Assembly: GCA_963709175.1 (NCBI GenBank)
Contig: CAVPVK010000015.1
Location: 124,001-188,000 of the forward strand
Origin: JANXQG01 sp963709175
GTDB taxonomy: Bacteria > Planctomycetota > Planctomycetia > Pirellulales > Thermoguttaceae
DNA: 64,000 bases
Direction of reading: 5' to 3'
How positions within the stretch are numbered: position 1 is the stretch's first letter; each line of letters begins with the position of its first letter. Positions 43,383-53,098 of the stretch are shown here, piece by piece. A program made the translations under genes and the position numbers. The notes under the pieces are model-generated. The model searched no databases. It was given only the letters and a program-made list of their open reading frames with translations, and was not told the origin of the DNA.

Positions 43383-45744
43383 GTGTTGCCTGGGATCTCA
43401 TGTTCGGGCCGGAACTCCCGTCCGGCTCTGCTGGCCATTTTCTTTGCCCTGACAGGAATTTTGAGTACTAGTCGCGTCTGCCGGGCGCAGGTGGTTCTAA
43501 CCGGTTCCAATAGCGTCACCTATACGACTGAAAACGTTTGGAGCGACGGCACATACAACGCCTTCACGGACCTCACGCGATATGACGGCGATTGGTATCT
43601 GGTGTTCCGCACGGCATCGGGCGTTGACACTCCACCGCCCGGTCAGCAGGGAGGCCAGATTCGCGTGCTTGAATCCCCCAACGGCCAGAGCTGGACATCG
43701 GTCGCGCTTTTGAGCGGCAGCGGAGATCTCCGCGATCCGAAGATCAGCGTCACGCCCAACAACCAACTGATGATAATCTCTGGCGATACAGTGCAATCCG
43801 GTTTGCAGCCGGTCCAATCGGCGGCGTGGTTTTCGTCCAACGGCACGAATTGGGGAAACGAGAACCCGATCGGCGAATTCGATTATTGGATGTGGCGCAC
43901 GGTCTGGTACGACGGCGTGGGATATGGTATCGGTTACGGCGCAACGACCGGCCCGAGCGATCAGCTCACGACACGTCTTTCAACCACTACCAACGGTCTG
44001 AACTACACGATCACAGTGCCCACGCTCGCCCCAACCGACGAGGAAGCCGACGAGTCCGCTCTAGCTTTCCTGCCCAACGGTACGGCCGTGATGGTGACGC
44101 GTTGCGATTGGGCAAAGACCTCCACCATCGGCGTGGCAACCGGTAATTACACGAATTGGACGTTTTCTAGAACCAACATACAGGTGGAGTCGCCCGATCT
44201 GTTGACGTTGCCCGACGGCCGCATCGTCTGCGCAGGGAGATTCTATGCGGCAAGCACTCCGTCTAGCCTGTTGGATCCGTATACCGGCCTGGCTTGGGTG
44301 GACCCCGCCACGGGGACCATTACTCCTTTCTTTCAGTTTTCGAACAGCTACAACACGGACACGGGCTACCCTGGCCTGTATTATTACAACAACCAGCTCT
44401 GGGTCAGCTACTATTCCTCCACGCTTACCAATAACAGCATTTACGTGGGTCAAGTCTCGATTCCTCCAGCACGCTGGGTATCGGCCGTGAGCGGAAGCTG
44501 GAGCACGGCGAGCAACTGGGGAGGCGCCGCGCCGGTGCGCCGGGCGCCGTCGTGGCGTTCGATGCCCCAACCCAGTCGCCGCTGACCATCACCCTCGACA
44601 GCCCGCAAACGGTGGGCACGCTCCAATTAAGCAACTCCGCCGGCGCGGGTACGGGCTATACCCTTAGCGGGGGCGGGTCAAACACTTTGACCTTCAATAA
44701 TTCCAGCAGCGGCGCCACGATCGTCCTTGCCGGGGGCACGCACGTCATCGCTGCACCGGTGGTCCTGGCCGATAATCTCGTCGTGACTGGCAGCGGCACG
44801 CTCGACTTCAATTCAGCAAGCAGCATCACAGAAACCAACGGCAGCTATTCGTTGACCATGAGCGGCGCGGGCGGCAAACTGATCCTGAGCGGATCGGACA
44901 CGTATGCTGGCGCCATGGCCGTGACGGGCGGCACACTGCTGGTGACCACGCGGACCGCCCTGCCCAGCGGGACGGCATTGATTGTCGGCGCGGGCGGCGT
45001 CTTCATTTTCGATCCGCTCACGCAGTGGGCAACCGCCGTCAGCGGGAGCTGGAGTTCCACCGGCAACTGGACCGGCGGCGCGCCCGACTCCGCTGGCGCT
45101 GTGGCCGCGTTCAATGCCCCGACTACTACCCCGCTGACGATCACCTTGGACAGTTCGCAGACCGTCGGGCGCTGCAATTCGGCAACACCGCCGGCAAGCG
45201 CACAGGCTACGCGCTTAGTGGCGGCGGTTCAAACACTTTGACCTTCGATAATCCAGGTAGCGACGCCACGATCGCCCTTGCCGGGGGCACGCACATCGTC
45301 AATGCGCCGGTGGTCTTGGGCGATAACCTTGTGGTGACCGGCAGTGGGACGCTCGAGTTCAGCAATTCCAGCAGCATCGCGGAAACCGGCGGCCAGCGCT
45401 CGCTGAACATGAGCGGTGCCGGCGGCATATTGATTCTGAGCGGGACGGACACGTATTCGGGTGGTACGATCGTGACCGCCGGGACGTTGGCGCTGACCTC
45501 CGCCGCCGCCTTGCCCGAAGCGACCAGCTTGACCATCGGCGCCGGTGGGACGCTGGTCTTCGACCCGCTGGCTGTCGTCTCTGGGCAGCAATCCGCCGCA
45601 CAGGTCGTCAGTGCCGTTCCCGAGCCAGGAGCTCTGGCTATGTTGATTTCAGGTGTGGCGGGGGCCCTGATCGCCACACAAAGGGCAAAGCTGACCACCA
45701 TCCAGCCTCTGCGCCGCGAGGCCGGTTTGAGCAGAGAAATTTGA
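43383..45744 (+). CDS. secreted sialidase-like PEP-CTERM protein, two frame breaks as read
   Basis: About 788 residues across three frames; single bases seem lost near 44531 (rejoining at GAPGAVVAFDAP) and near 45167 (in a GGG, rejoining at ALQFGNTAG). Signal peptide (LLAIFFALTGILSTSRVCRAQ). Residues 40-365 form a beta-propeller with sialidase/BNR-like blades: DGDWYLVFRTASG, ESPNGQSWTSVALL, DPKISVTPNNQLMIISG, AAWFSSNGTNWGNEN, DESALAFLPNGTAVMVTR, PDLLTLPDGRIVCAG. Two tandem autotransporter-associated repeats follow (each beginning WVSAVSGSWS or WATAVSGSWS), then the anchor VPEPGALAMLISGVAGALIATQRAK. Start is GTG 43383. It lies between pseC and a second aminotransferase. Confidence 0.8.
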
Positions 45745-45751
45745 ACGTCCG

Positions 45752-46858
45752 ATGACGGCGATCACAATTGGTTTGACCAGTCCTTGCCTGGGCGAAGATG
45801 ACTTTCAGGCGATGGAACAAGCTGTGCGCTGCGGAGCTGTTGCCGAAGGTGCGATGACTCGGTCGTTCGAGCAAGATTTTGCCCGTTTCCTCGGTGTCGC
45901 CGGGGCCGTGGCCACGAACTCCTGCACGTCCGCCTTGGTGCTGGCCTTGGCCGCCCTCGATATCGGCCGCGGCGACGAAGTGGCTTTGCCCAGCTACACG
46001 TGCCTGGCCGTGTTGAATGCCGTGGTTCAAGCCGGCGCAACGCCCCGGCTAGCCGACAACGGCTACGATGTCGCGAAAATGGACTACAACGTCACGGCGG
46101 AAGCGTTGCAGCGGGTCATCACGCCGCGGACGCGGGCGATTATCCTGCCGCACATGTTCGGTTGTCCGGCCGACGTGGAATCGATCCTGAAAATCGGTTT
46201 ACCGGTAATCGAGGACATAACGCTCAGCTTGGGAGCGATGTATCACGACAAGCCGGTCGGAGCCTGGAGCGATGTGAGCGTCTGCTCCTTCCACGCATCG
46301 AAGATGATTGCTTGCGGAGAAGGCGGCATGCTGGCGGCCGCAGATCCCGTGCTGGTGGCGAAAGCCCGCTATTTGAACGGCTGGGCCGAAGAGCAGCCCG
46401 CGGCCCGTCTGAACGACCGCGTCAAGCCGTTTCGCCTGCGCTATAATTTTCACCTCAGCGACGTTGCTGCCGCGCTAGGAAGATCCCAACTGCGGAAACT
46501 GCCGTCATTCATCGGCCGTCGCCGTGCCTTGGCCGAGCGGTATTCGGTGCGACTCGGCCGCCTCGCATGCCTGCGGGTACCCGAGGTGACCCACCGTGCA
46601 AATGTATTCCACCGCTACCTGGTTGCCGTCGAGCCTGAAACGGCCGTTGGCCGGATCAAGCGATTTACCGAAGCCGGAGTCGAGGCCGGCCGGGGGGTCT
46701 ATCCGCCGCTTCACCGCTTCCTGGAGCAACCTGCCGACGAGTTTGCGTTCGCCGAAGAGGCGACGAAAACGCTCGTCTCGATTCCCATTTATCCGAGTCT
46801 TACCGAGCAGCAGGTGGAACGCCTGTTGCAAGTTAGCGAAGAAGTGCTTCAGCCGTGA
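45752..46858 (+). CDS. DegT/DnrJ-family sugar aminotransferase
   Basis: 368 residues. PLP fold-type I: SPCLGEDDFQAMEQAVRCGAVAEGAMTRSFEQDFARFLG, ATNSCTSALVLALAALDIGRGDEVALPSYTCLAVLNAVVQAG, VIEDITLSLGAMY, the PLP Lys in SFHASKMIACGEGGMLAA, and HRANVFHRYLVAVEPE. More divergent than pseC; resembles the second aminotransferase (SpsC-like) of other surface-sugar loci. The exact keto-sugar is unknown. It starts 7 bases after the PEP-CTERM gene and is followed after 4 bases by spsF/pseF. Confidence 0.88.
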   Translation: MTAITIGLTSPCLGEDDFQAMEQAVRCGAVAEGAMTRSFEQDFARFLGVAGAVATNSCTSALVLALAALDIGRGDEVALPSYTCLAVLNAVVQAGATPRLADNGYDVAKMDYNVTAEALQRVITPRTRAIILPHMFGCPADVESILKIGLPVIEDITLSLGAMYHDKPVGAWSDVSVCSFHASKMIACGEGGMLAAADPVLVAKARYLNGWAEEQPAARLNDRVKPFRLRYNFHLSDVAAALGRSQLRKLPSFIGRRRALAERYSVRLGRLACLRVPEVTHRANVFHRYLVAVEPETAVGRIKRFTEAGVEAGRGVYPPLHRFLEQPADEFAFAEEATKTLVSIPIYPSLTEQQVERLLQVSEEVLQP

Positions 46859-46862
46859 CCCA

Positions 46863-47588
46863 GTGAGACCCGTTGCGATAATCCAGGCCCGATGCGGATC
46901 GACGCGGCTTCCCGGCAAGGTGCTGAAGCCGCTGGCCGGCCATACGGTGTTGCGTTATGTCATCGAGAGGTGCCGGTTGAGCCGGTCTCTGGCCGACGTC
47001 ATCGTGGCCACGACGGTCGAGCCGGCCGACGATGCGATCGAGACCTATTGCCAATCGCTTGGCGTGCCAGTCTACCGTGGAAGCCAAGAGGACGTGCTGC
47101 TGCGATACGTCGAGGCAGCCGCCTGGTCGCATGCCGATCCCATCGTGCGGATCACCAGCGATTGCCCGCTGATCGAGCCTTCGCTCATTGAGCAGGCGCT
47201 GGCGGCGTATCGCGGCAATCCGGCCGATTATCTTTTTATCGAGGGATACCCCCGGGGAACGGGAGATATCGAATTGATGACGCTTCCGGCGCTGCGTCGT
47301 GCCCTGATCGAGACACAACCGGATCAGGCGTACTACCGCGAACACGTGATGACCTATCTGACGGACCATCCGGAAGCCTTCACGTTGTCCATTTCGCGCG
47401 CGCCGGCGAGTCTTTCGCGGCATTATCGCCTGTGTGTCGATGAGCCCCAAGACTTTGAGGTTGTACGATTGATTTGCGAGCACTTCGCTCCAAGCGTAGA
47501 CTTCGGCCTAACGGAAATTATCGCCTATCTCGATCGGCACCCAGAAGTTGCGGACCTGAACCACAACGTCAAGCAGAGGCATGTATGA
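46863..47588 (+). CDS. SpsF/PseF-like cytidylyltransferase-family protein
   Basis: 241 residues starting at GTG 46863 (VRPVAIIQARCGSTRLPGKVLKPLAGHTVL). NTP-transferase fold: RARxGSxRxPGK nucleotide loop, VIVATTVEPADDAIETYCQ, VYRGSQEDVLLRYVEAA, IVRITSDCPLIEPSLI, RHYRLCVDEPQDFEVVRLI. This is the SpsF group, which stands in for PseF in Bacillus-type sps operons and would join CMP to the nonulosonic acid, though some members act on other sugars. The stop overlaps the next gene's ATG (ATGA), a sign of coupled translation. Confidence 0.85.
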   Translation: MRPVAIIQARCGSTRLPGKVLKPLAGHTVLRYVIERCRLSRSLADVIVATTVEPADDAIETYCQSLGVPVYRGSQEDVLLRYVEAAAWSHADPIVRITSDCPLIEPSLIEQALAAYRGNPADYLFIEGYPRGTGDIELMTLPALRRALIETQPDQAYYREHVMTYLTDHPEAFTLSISRAPASLSRHYRLCVDEPQDFEVVRLICEHFAPSVDFGLTEIIAYLDRHPEVADLNHNVKQRHV

Positions 47589-48676
47589 CTCAGCGCGGCA
47601 AGCGAACTCTGATCGTACGTGCGGATTGTGGGGCGGAAATCGGCATGGGGCACGTAATGCGATGTCTGGCGCTAGCCCAAGCCTGGCAGGATGGTGGGGG
47701 ACGAGTCATTTATGTCATGGCAAACCGATCGCCAATTGTCGACCTTCGGCTCAGTAAGGAAAACATCGAGATCGAGGTATTATCGGCTTTGCTCGGAAGC
47801 CCTGCCGATGCCGCGGCCACAGCCGAAATAGCCAAAGCGATAGACACCGCTTGGATCGTGCTTGACGGCTACTGTTTCGACGGCGAATATCAACGCAGGA
47901 TCAAAGACGCCGGCTTGAAGTTGCTCGTCTTAGACGACTACGGACAGGCAGATCATTATTGGGCCGACTTGATTCTCAATCAGGATCTCAACGCGGATGA
48001 GGCATTGTACGTTAATCGCGAAGCATACACTCGGATGCTGCTAGGTCCAGCCTATGCGTTATTACGAAGTGAGTTTCGACGGTTTGCGCCGATTTGCCGC
48101 AAAACTGCAAAGGAGGCTCGCAAGGTACTCGTGACGATGGGAGGATCAGATCCGAATAACGTCACCCTACAAGTGGTAGGTACACTCGAGCAGACGCCAC
48201 TGAACGATCTGGAAACCATTGTCGTGGTGGGACCAGGCAATCCGCACTGGGAACAGCTCGCTGCCAAGGTTCGTGGCAGCAGGGCCGCGATTCGGCTCTT
48301 GCGAGACCCTCCGAACCTTCCCGATCTTATGGCATGGTGTGATATGGCGGTGACGGCCGGAGGAAGCACCGTATGGGAGCTGGCGCGATTCGCGGTTCCC
48401 TGCCTTGTGGTGACCTTGGCCGATAATCAAGAATACTCGGTCCGTCTGTTGCATGGGTGCGGAGCGTGCCGATTGCTGGGGAAGGCCAGTGACGTGACCG
48501 GTTCGGCATGGGGCGAGGCAATACTATCTCTTTCCATTGACTACGAAGCCCGTGCGGCGCTGAGCGCGCGAATCGGCGCCATGATCGACGGACTGGGAGC
48601 CGAACGCGTCTGCGAAATGATGGGCGGCAATGGCTCAACGCTTAACCCGCTCACCGGTTACGTTGGCGTCGAATGA
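47585..48676 (+). CDS. pseG: UDP-2,4-diacetamido-2,4,6-trideoxy-beta-L-altropyranose hydrolase
   Basis: 363 residues. GT-B-like fold, PseG/SpsG family: RTLIVRADCGAEIGMGHVMRCLALAQAWQDGGGRVIYVM (the G-MGH-MR motif with the catalytic His), WIVLDGYCFDGEYQRRI, LLVLDDYGQADHYWADLILNQD, VLVTMGGSDPNNVTL, LMAWCDMAVTAGGSTVWEL. It removes UDP before condensation by PseI. A little longer than Campylobacter PseG at the C-terminus. Its ATG overlaps the stop of the preceding gene. Confidence 0.94.
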   Translation: MTQRGKRTLIVRADCGAEIGMGHVMRCLALAQAWQDGGGRVIYVMANRSPIVDLRLSKENIEIEVLSALLGSPADAAATAEIAKAIDTAWIVLDGYCFDGEYQRRIKDAGLKLLVLDDYGQADHYWADLILNQDLNADEALYVNREAYTRMLLGPAYALLRSEFRRFAPICRKTAKEARKVLVTMGGSDPNNVTLQVVGTLEQTPLNDLETIVVVGPGNPHWEQLAAKVRGSRAAIRLLRDPPNLPDLMAWCDMAVTAGGSTVWELARFAVPCLVVTLADNQEYSVRLLHGCGACRLLGKASDVTGSAWGEAILSLSIDYEARAALSARIGAMIDGLGAERVCEMMGGNGSTLNPLTGYVGVE

Positions 48677-48713
48677 CGATATGGCCGCCGACTTCCCTGA
48701 TGGCGGGAAGCCA

Positions 48714-49412
48714 ATGAAGATCGCTATTATGCAACCGACCTACTTGCCATGGGCCGGTTACTTCAACTTAATATCCCATGCGGATGAGTTCGTCATTCTC
48801 GACGACGTGCAGTTTGCGGCCCATTCGTGGCAGCAGCGAAACCGCATTGTTTTCCAGGATGAAGCGTATACGTTGACGGTCCCCGCGATGGTCAAGGGGC
48901 GACCCGAACAATTGATCCGCGAAGTTCAGACCGATGAAACGCAGAAGTGGCGGCCGAAACACCTGAACATCTTGCGACAGGCCTATTCGCGTCATCCCCA
49001 TGGCAAGGCCGTCATCGCCCTTGTAGAACGGGTGCTGAAGTGCAAGTCGCTGTCGCTGGCCGACATTACGACGGAGCTGATTGCCACTTTTTGCAGAGAA
49101 ATGGGCATGAACGACAGCTTCACGCGCAGCTCGCAGCTTGATCTCGGCGGTCGCAAGTCGGAGCACGTGATGGCGATCTGCCGGCATTTCTCCGCCGATA
49201 CTTACCTCAGCGCTGCAGGCTCGCGCGAATATATCGAGGAAGAAGGAGTGCTTCGGGCGGGTGGAGTGTGCGTGATCTACCAGGCATTTGATCCCCCATC
49301 TTACAAGCAATTGGGAACCGCACAGTTCATTTCGCACCTGTCGATCGTCGACGTGGCGGCAAACCTGGGATTCGACGGGGCGAGAGAGTATGTCAACAGC
49401 AGCGGATTCTAG
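48714..49412 (+). CDS. WbqC-family protein
   Basis: 232 residues from MKIAIMQPTYLPWAGYFNLISHADEFVILDDVQF, the family hallmark. Further motifs: HSWQQRNRI, PAMVKGRPEQLIREVQTD, YSRHPHG, FTRSSQL, CRHFSADTYLSAAGSREYIEEE. WbqC proteins occur in O-antigen and glycan loci and are predicted to act in sugar modification; the biochemistry is not settled. It sits between pseG and pseI and might supply the acetyltransferase step, but there is no proof. Confidence 0.88.
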   Translation: MKIAIMQPTYLPWAGYFNLISHADEFVILDDVQFAAHSWQQRNRIVFQDEAYTLTVPAMVKGRPEQLIREVQTDETQKWRPKHLNILRQAYSRHPHGKAVIALVERVLKCKSLSLADITTELIATFCREMGMNDSFTRSSQLDLGGRKSEHVMAICRHFSADTYLSAAGSREYIEEEGVLRAGGVCVIYQAFDPPSYKQLGTAQFISHLSIVDVAANLGFDGAREYVNSSGF

Positions 49413-49425
49413 GCGAGCCAATACG

Positions 49426-50467
49426 ATGCACATCAACGGACGACTCATCGGCAATGGTGAGGATCCCTTTGTGATTGCCGAGATGTCGGGCAACCACAAC
49501 CAGTCGCTCGACAACGCTATGGCGATTCTCCAGGCTGCGGCCGACGCCGGCGCTGACGCAATCAAGTTGCAGACCTACACGGCCGACACCATTACTTTGG
49601 ACGTTCGCACAGGCCCGTTCGTCATCACGGACGAGAACAGCCCTTGGGTCGGCCGCAAACTCTATGACCTTTACCAGGAAGCGCACACACCCTGGGAGTG
49701 GCACAAACCGCTGTTTCAGCGCAAGAGACCTCGGCCTGCTTGCCTTCAGCACACCGTTCGATCCTACGGCGGTAGAGTTCTTGGAGGAACTTGGCGTGCC
49801 TGCCTACAAAGTCGCGTCATTCGAACTGGTTGACCTGCCGCTGATTGAGAGGATCGCCCGTACGGGCAAGCCGATGATCATGTCGACCGGGATGGCAACG
49901 CTGGCCGAGATCGACGAAGCGGTCGAGGCCGCCCGCAGTGCAGGGAGCGGGGAAATCGCACTGCTCAAATGCAGCAACGCTTATCCGGCGCAAGCGGAGG
50001 AAATGAACCTGGCCACGATCGCGCATATGGCCGACGCCTTTGGCGTACCGACCGGTCTGTCCGATCACACGCTCGGTGTGGCGGTTCCGGTGGCCGCAGT
50101 GGCGTTAGGGGCCTCAATCATCGAAAAACATCTGACGCTGACGCGAAGTCTTCCTGGCCCAGACGTCGCCTTCTCGCTCGAGCCGCATGAGTTCGGTTCG
50201 ATGGTCGAGGCGGTCCGTACGGCGCAACGGGCCGTCGGCTGTGTGGACTACGGCATGAGTGCTCGCGAGGCAGCTTCAAGGGCACACCGCCGCTCGCTGT
50301 TCGTAACGAAAGATATTGCCGCCGGAGATCACTTCACGCGGGAAAATGTCCGCAGCGTCCGCCCGGCCAGCGGGCTCCCGCCGAAGTATCTCGATCAGGT
50401 ATTGGGAAGAACGGCGAACCAGGACCTCAAGGCAGGCACGCCGCTGAGTTGGAACGTCCTCAGCTAA
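49426..50467 (+). CDS. pseI: pseudaminic acid synthase, one frame break
   Basis: NeuB/SpsE family, about 347 residues. Intact start MHINGRLIGNGEDPFVIAEMSGNHNQSLDNAMAILQAAADAGADAIKLQTY; at about 49720-49727 (after KPLFQ) the frame changes and continues ARDLGLLAFSTPFDPTAVEFLEELGVPAYKVASFE. Two bases lost, or one gained, would explain it. Later motifs: ALLKCSNAYPAQAEEMNLATI, GLSDHTLGVAVPVAAVALGASIIEKHLTL, and the C-terminal antifreeze-like (SAF) domain AHRRSLFVTKDIAAGDHFTRENVRSVRPASGL. It condenses the hydrolysed sugar with PEP to give pseudaminic acid. The SDHT and CSxYP motifs fit PseI better than NeuB. Confidence 0.9.
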
Positions 50468-50478
50468 GCCGTCAAGTA

Positions 50479-51861
50479 ATGCTCGACGATTTTAATCTGC
50501 AAAACGGAGAAGCAAGCCAGGCGGAATCCTCGAACCGCACTGCTATTCCCGCGGCGCCGGCGCATTCGTCGCCTAGTCCGATGGCGGCCGTGGCCCCCAA
50601 GCCGTCTTTTGTTTACCTCGTGAGTGCTCTGGCCGGCGGAAACGTGGTTTCCTCCGTCCTCCGCATGGCCGGCGGACTGCTGCAGGCCCGCTACGCTGCG
50701 CCCGACGTCCTGGGCTTGTTCAACGGCATCGGGCTGGTTCAAGGCTATACGCGTTTTCTCCAGCTTGGCATACTCAACGGCCTGAGCAGGGAATTGCCCT
50801 ATTACTATGGCAAAGGCGATCATCAGCGAGTTAAGGCCCTGGCGTCGGTAGCCCTAGCTTGGGCGTTAGTACTTGGAACCACGGTCACTTTGGCTTTGTG
50901 CGGTGTCGCTGGTTGGTGCTTTATGCGGGGCGAGGGCTGGTTGGCTGCCGCGTGGCTGGCAAACGCCGTGCTGGCATTCCAGTTTTTCTACGGAACGACC
51001 TATCTGCAGTCGACCTACCGCACGGCCCACGACTTTGCGCGCCTTTCGGTGGTGAACGTCATTCAGAACGCGGTGGCACTCGGGCTGGTTGCCCTGGTGG
51101 CGCTGATGAATTTTTATGGCCTTTGTCTTCGTGCGATCCTCACGGCCGTGGTAGCCGGTGTGCTGCTCTACGCGTGGCGCCCGATCCGCGTATTTCCATC
51201 GTGGAACTGGCGGGATTGGCTGCACCTGCTGATTATCGGGCTGCCGATTTTCATTGTGGGAGAGTTGACGCAGTTCTGGACGACCTTGGAGGGCACCTTC
51301 GTCTTTGAGATCCTGGGGCGACGCGACATGGGGTTCTACGCGATGGTCGTCGTCGCCGGCACAACCTTGGAGATGCTGCCTTTGGCCGTTTCCCAAGTGA
51401 TTTATCCGCGGATGGCGGAGCAATACGGCCGCACCCACGAGTTGGGTGGAGTGTTGCGCATGGCATTAAAGCCAATGCTGGCGACTTTTGTCGGAATGTT
51501 GCCCCTGGTGCTGTTGGGTTGGTGGCTCGCCCGGCCACTGACCCAACTCCTGTTGCCCAAATACGTCGGCTCCGTGCCAGCGGTGCAATGGGCGTTGCTG
51601 CCGCCCCTCTTGAGCAGCCTGTTTCCCATCCACAACGTGTTCAACGTGGTCCGCCGCCAGGATCTTGACGTGATCGGAACGCTCATCGGCATGTTGGCCT
51701 ACTTCCATGCCTTGACGCTCCTTTTCCAGGATGGCGCCGCGGTCATCCAGTTTCCGCGGGCGATGCTCGTGGGTCGCGGCGTTCACTTGATCGCCTGCTA
51801 TGCACTCCTGATTCCGTTGACCGTCAGCGCGAGTAGGCATAAAGTTCAGGGTTCGCAGTGA
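50479..51861 (+). CDS. polysaccharide flippase / oligosaccharide translocase (Wzx-like)
   Basis: 460 residues from MLDDFNLQN (a TTG at 50449 is also open). MOP-superfamily exporter: twelve or so membrane helices beginning SFVYLVSALAGGNVVSSVLRMAGGLLQARYAAPDVLG; features include FNGIGLVQGYTRFLQLGILNGLSRELPYYYG, SVVNVIQNAVALGLVALVA, ILGRRDMGFYAMVVVAGTTLEMLPLAVSQVIYPRMAEQYG. It would flip lipid-linked repeat units across the inner membrane. It follows pseI by 11 bases. Confidence 0.88.
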   Translation: MLDDFNLQNGEASQAESSNRTAIPAAPAHSSPSPMAAVAPKPSFVYLVSALAGGNVVSSVLRMAGGLLQARYAAPDVLGLFNGIGLVQGYTRFLQLGILNGLSRELPYYYGKGDHQRVKALASVALAWALVLGTTVTLALCGVAGWCFMRGEGWLAAAWLANAVLAFQFFYGTTYLQSTYRTAHDFARLSVVNVIQNAVALGLVALVALMNFYGLCLRAILTAVVAGVLLYAWRPIRVFPSWNWRDWLHLLIIGLPIFIVGELTQFWTTLEGTFVFEILGRRDMGFYAMVVVAGTTLEMLPLAVSQVIYPRMAEQYGRTHELGGVLRMALKPMLATFVGMLPLVLLGWWLARPLTQLLLPKYVGSVPAVQWALLPPLLSSLFPIHNVFNVVRRQDLDVIGTLIGMLAYFHALTLLFQDGAAVIQFPRAMLVGRGVHLIACYALLIPLTVSASRHKVQGSQ

Positions 51862-51871
51862 TATTCGCAAC

Positions 51872-53085
51872 GTGGAAACAATCACCAAATCCACTAACAA
51901 CGAGGTTCCGTTGAGCGACGCGCTGCCCTTATCGCGGGCCGATGCCGACGTCTCGACTCCTGCCGCCAAGGGCAAGGCAGAGCCTTGCTGGGAGATTCGC
52001 CATGGCGAGGACCGGCCGTCGTCGCTCGACGAGTGGAACCAGGCCGTGGAGAAGTCCGCCGACGCGTGCCTCTACCACAGGGCTGATATCGCGACGTTGT
52101 TCCTGGAGCCTACGGCCCACAAGTTGATTTTCGTCGAATGCCGACTCGATGGCAAACTGGCAGGCGGCGCGCTGCTCGTCATTACGCGGCACCGCTGGCA
52201 CCGGTTCTTCATGAGATGCAACATCCGTGCGTCATTGGGCCCGCTCAGCGTGCCGCCATTCGTTGTGGATGGACTTAACGCGAAAATGTCCGAAGCGGCC
52301 TTCGATCGCCTTGTCGACGGCTGTGTCGCGGTTGCCGAAGAATTGCGAGCCGACTTCCTCGTACTCTTCGACGCGCCCCTCTCCCAGCGCGTGATGGTAG
52401 AGCGTCCGATTCAGAACCGCTATTACAACTCGACGCATTGGTCGAGTATGGTGATGTACGACTATGTGCTCGATCTTCGCCAGGACCAGGACACGCTTTG
52501 GAAGAACATTTCATCAGGCCAGCGAGGATGCGTCAAGAAAGCCCGCGGATTGCTTCACGTGGCCACCGGCGCTGATATTCCCGGTGGCCGCGAGGTTTTT
52601 GCCGACCTGATGGAGAACATGTACGTTCGCGAACACTTCCGGCTTCTCACGCGACAGCAACTGTGCGGCGTTTTCGACTCGATTTATGAGGGGGACCGCG
52701 GCCAGGCATTCTTCTGCCTCGCCGACGGCAAGCCCGTCTGTGTCTCCGGCATTGCGCCAGCGGCAAGATCGCGAGCTACCTGCACGGCGCACGTACTGAC
52801 GACGCCATGAACGGCGCTTCCTCCTTAAGCCTGTGGAGCGGCATCGAGTGGGCCAAAGCGATCGGCTGCGAATGGTTCGAGCTGGGTGGAATCATCCCCG
52901 AGAAGGACCGCGAACGATTGCGGGCCATTCGCGAGTTCAAGAAGAGCTTCGGCGGCCAGGTCATCCAGGTTCACGGCGGCAGGCGGGAATTTGGGCGCTT
53001 ACGCAACGCAACGTACCAGTTCGTCGACCTTTGGGGAGCAGAGGTCAAGAAATGGTTTGGCAGACTGAACTTTGGGCGCAAGTAG
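51872..53085 (+). CDS. FemAB-like GNAT transferase, one frame break
   Basis: About 404 residues over two frames; a base is missing near 52750-52765 (after SGIAP, rejoining at GKIASYLHGARTDDAMNGASS). Tandem GNAT-fold: SADACLYHRADIATLFLEPTAHKLIFVECRLDGKLAGGALLV, LDLRQDQDTLWKNISSGQRGCVKKARG, FADLMENMYVREHF, FFCLADGKPVCVSG and SLWSGIEWAKAIGCEWFELGGIIPEKD, LRAIREFKKSFGGQ. FemAB proteins add amino acids to peptidoglycan or glycans; a PEP-CTERM-linked FemAB family is known and fits this locus. Starts with GTG 51872, 10 bases after the flippase stop. Confidence 0.82.
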
Positions 53086-53098
53086 CTGTCATGATTTG

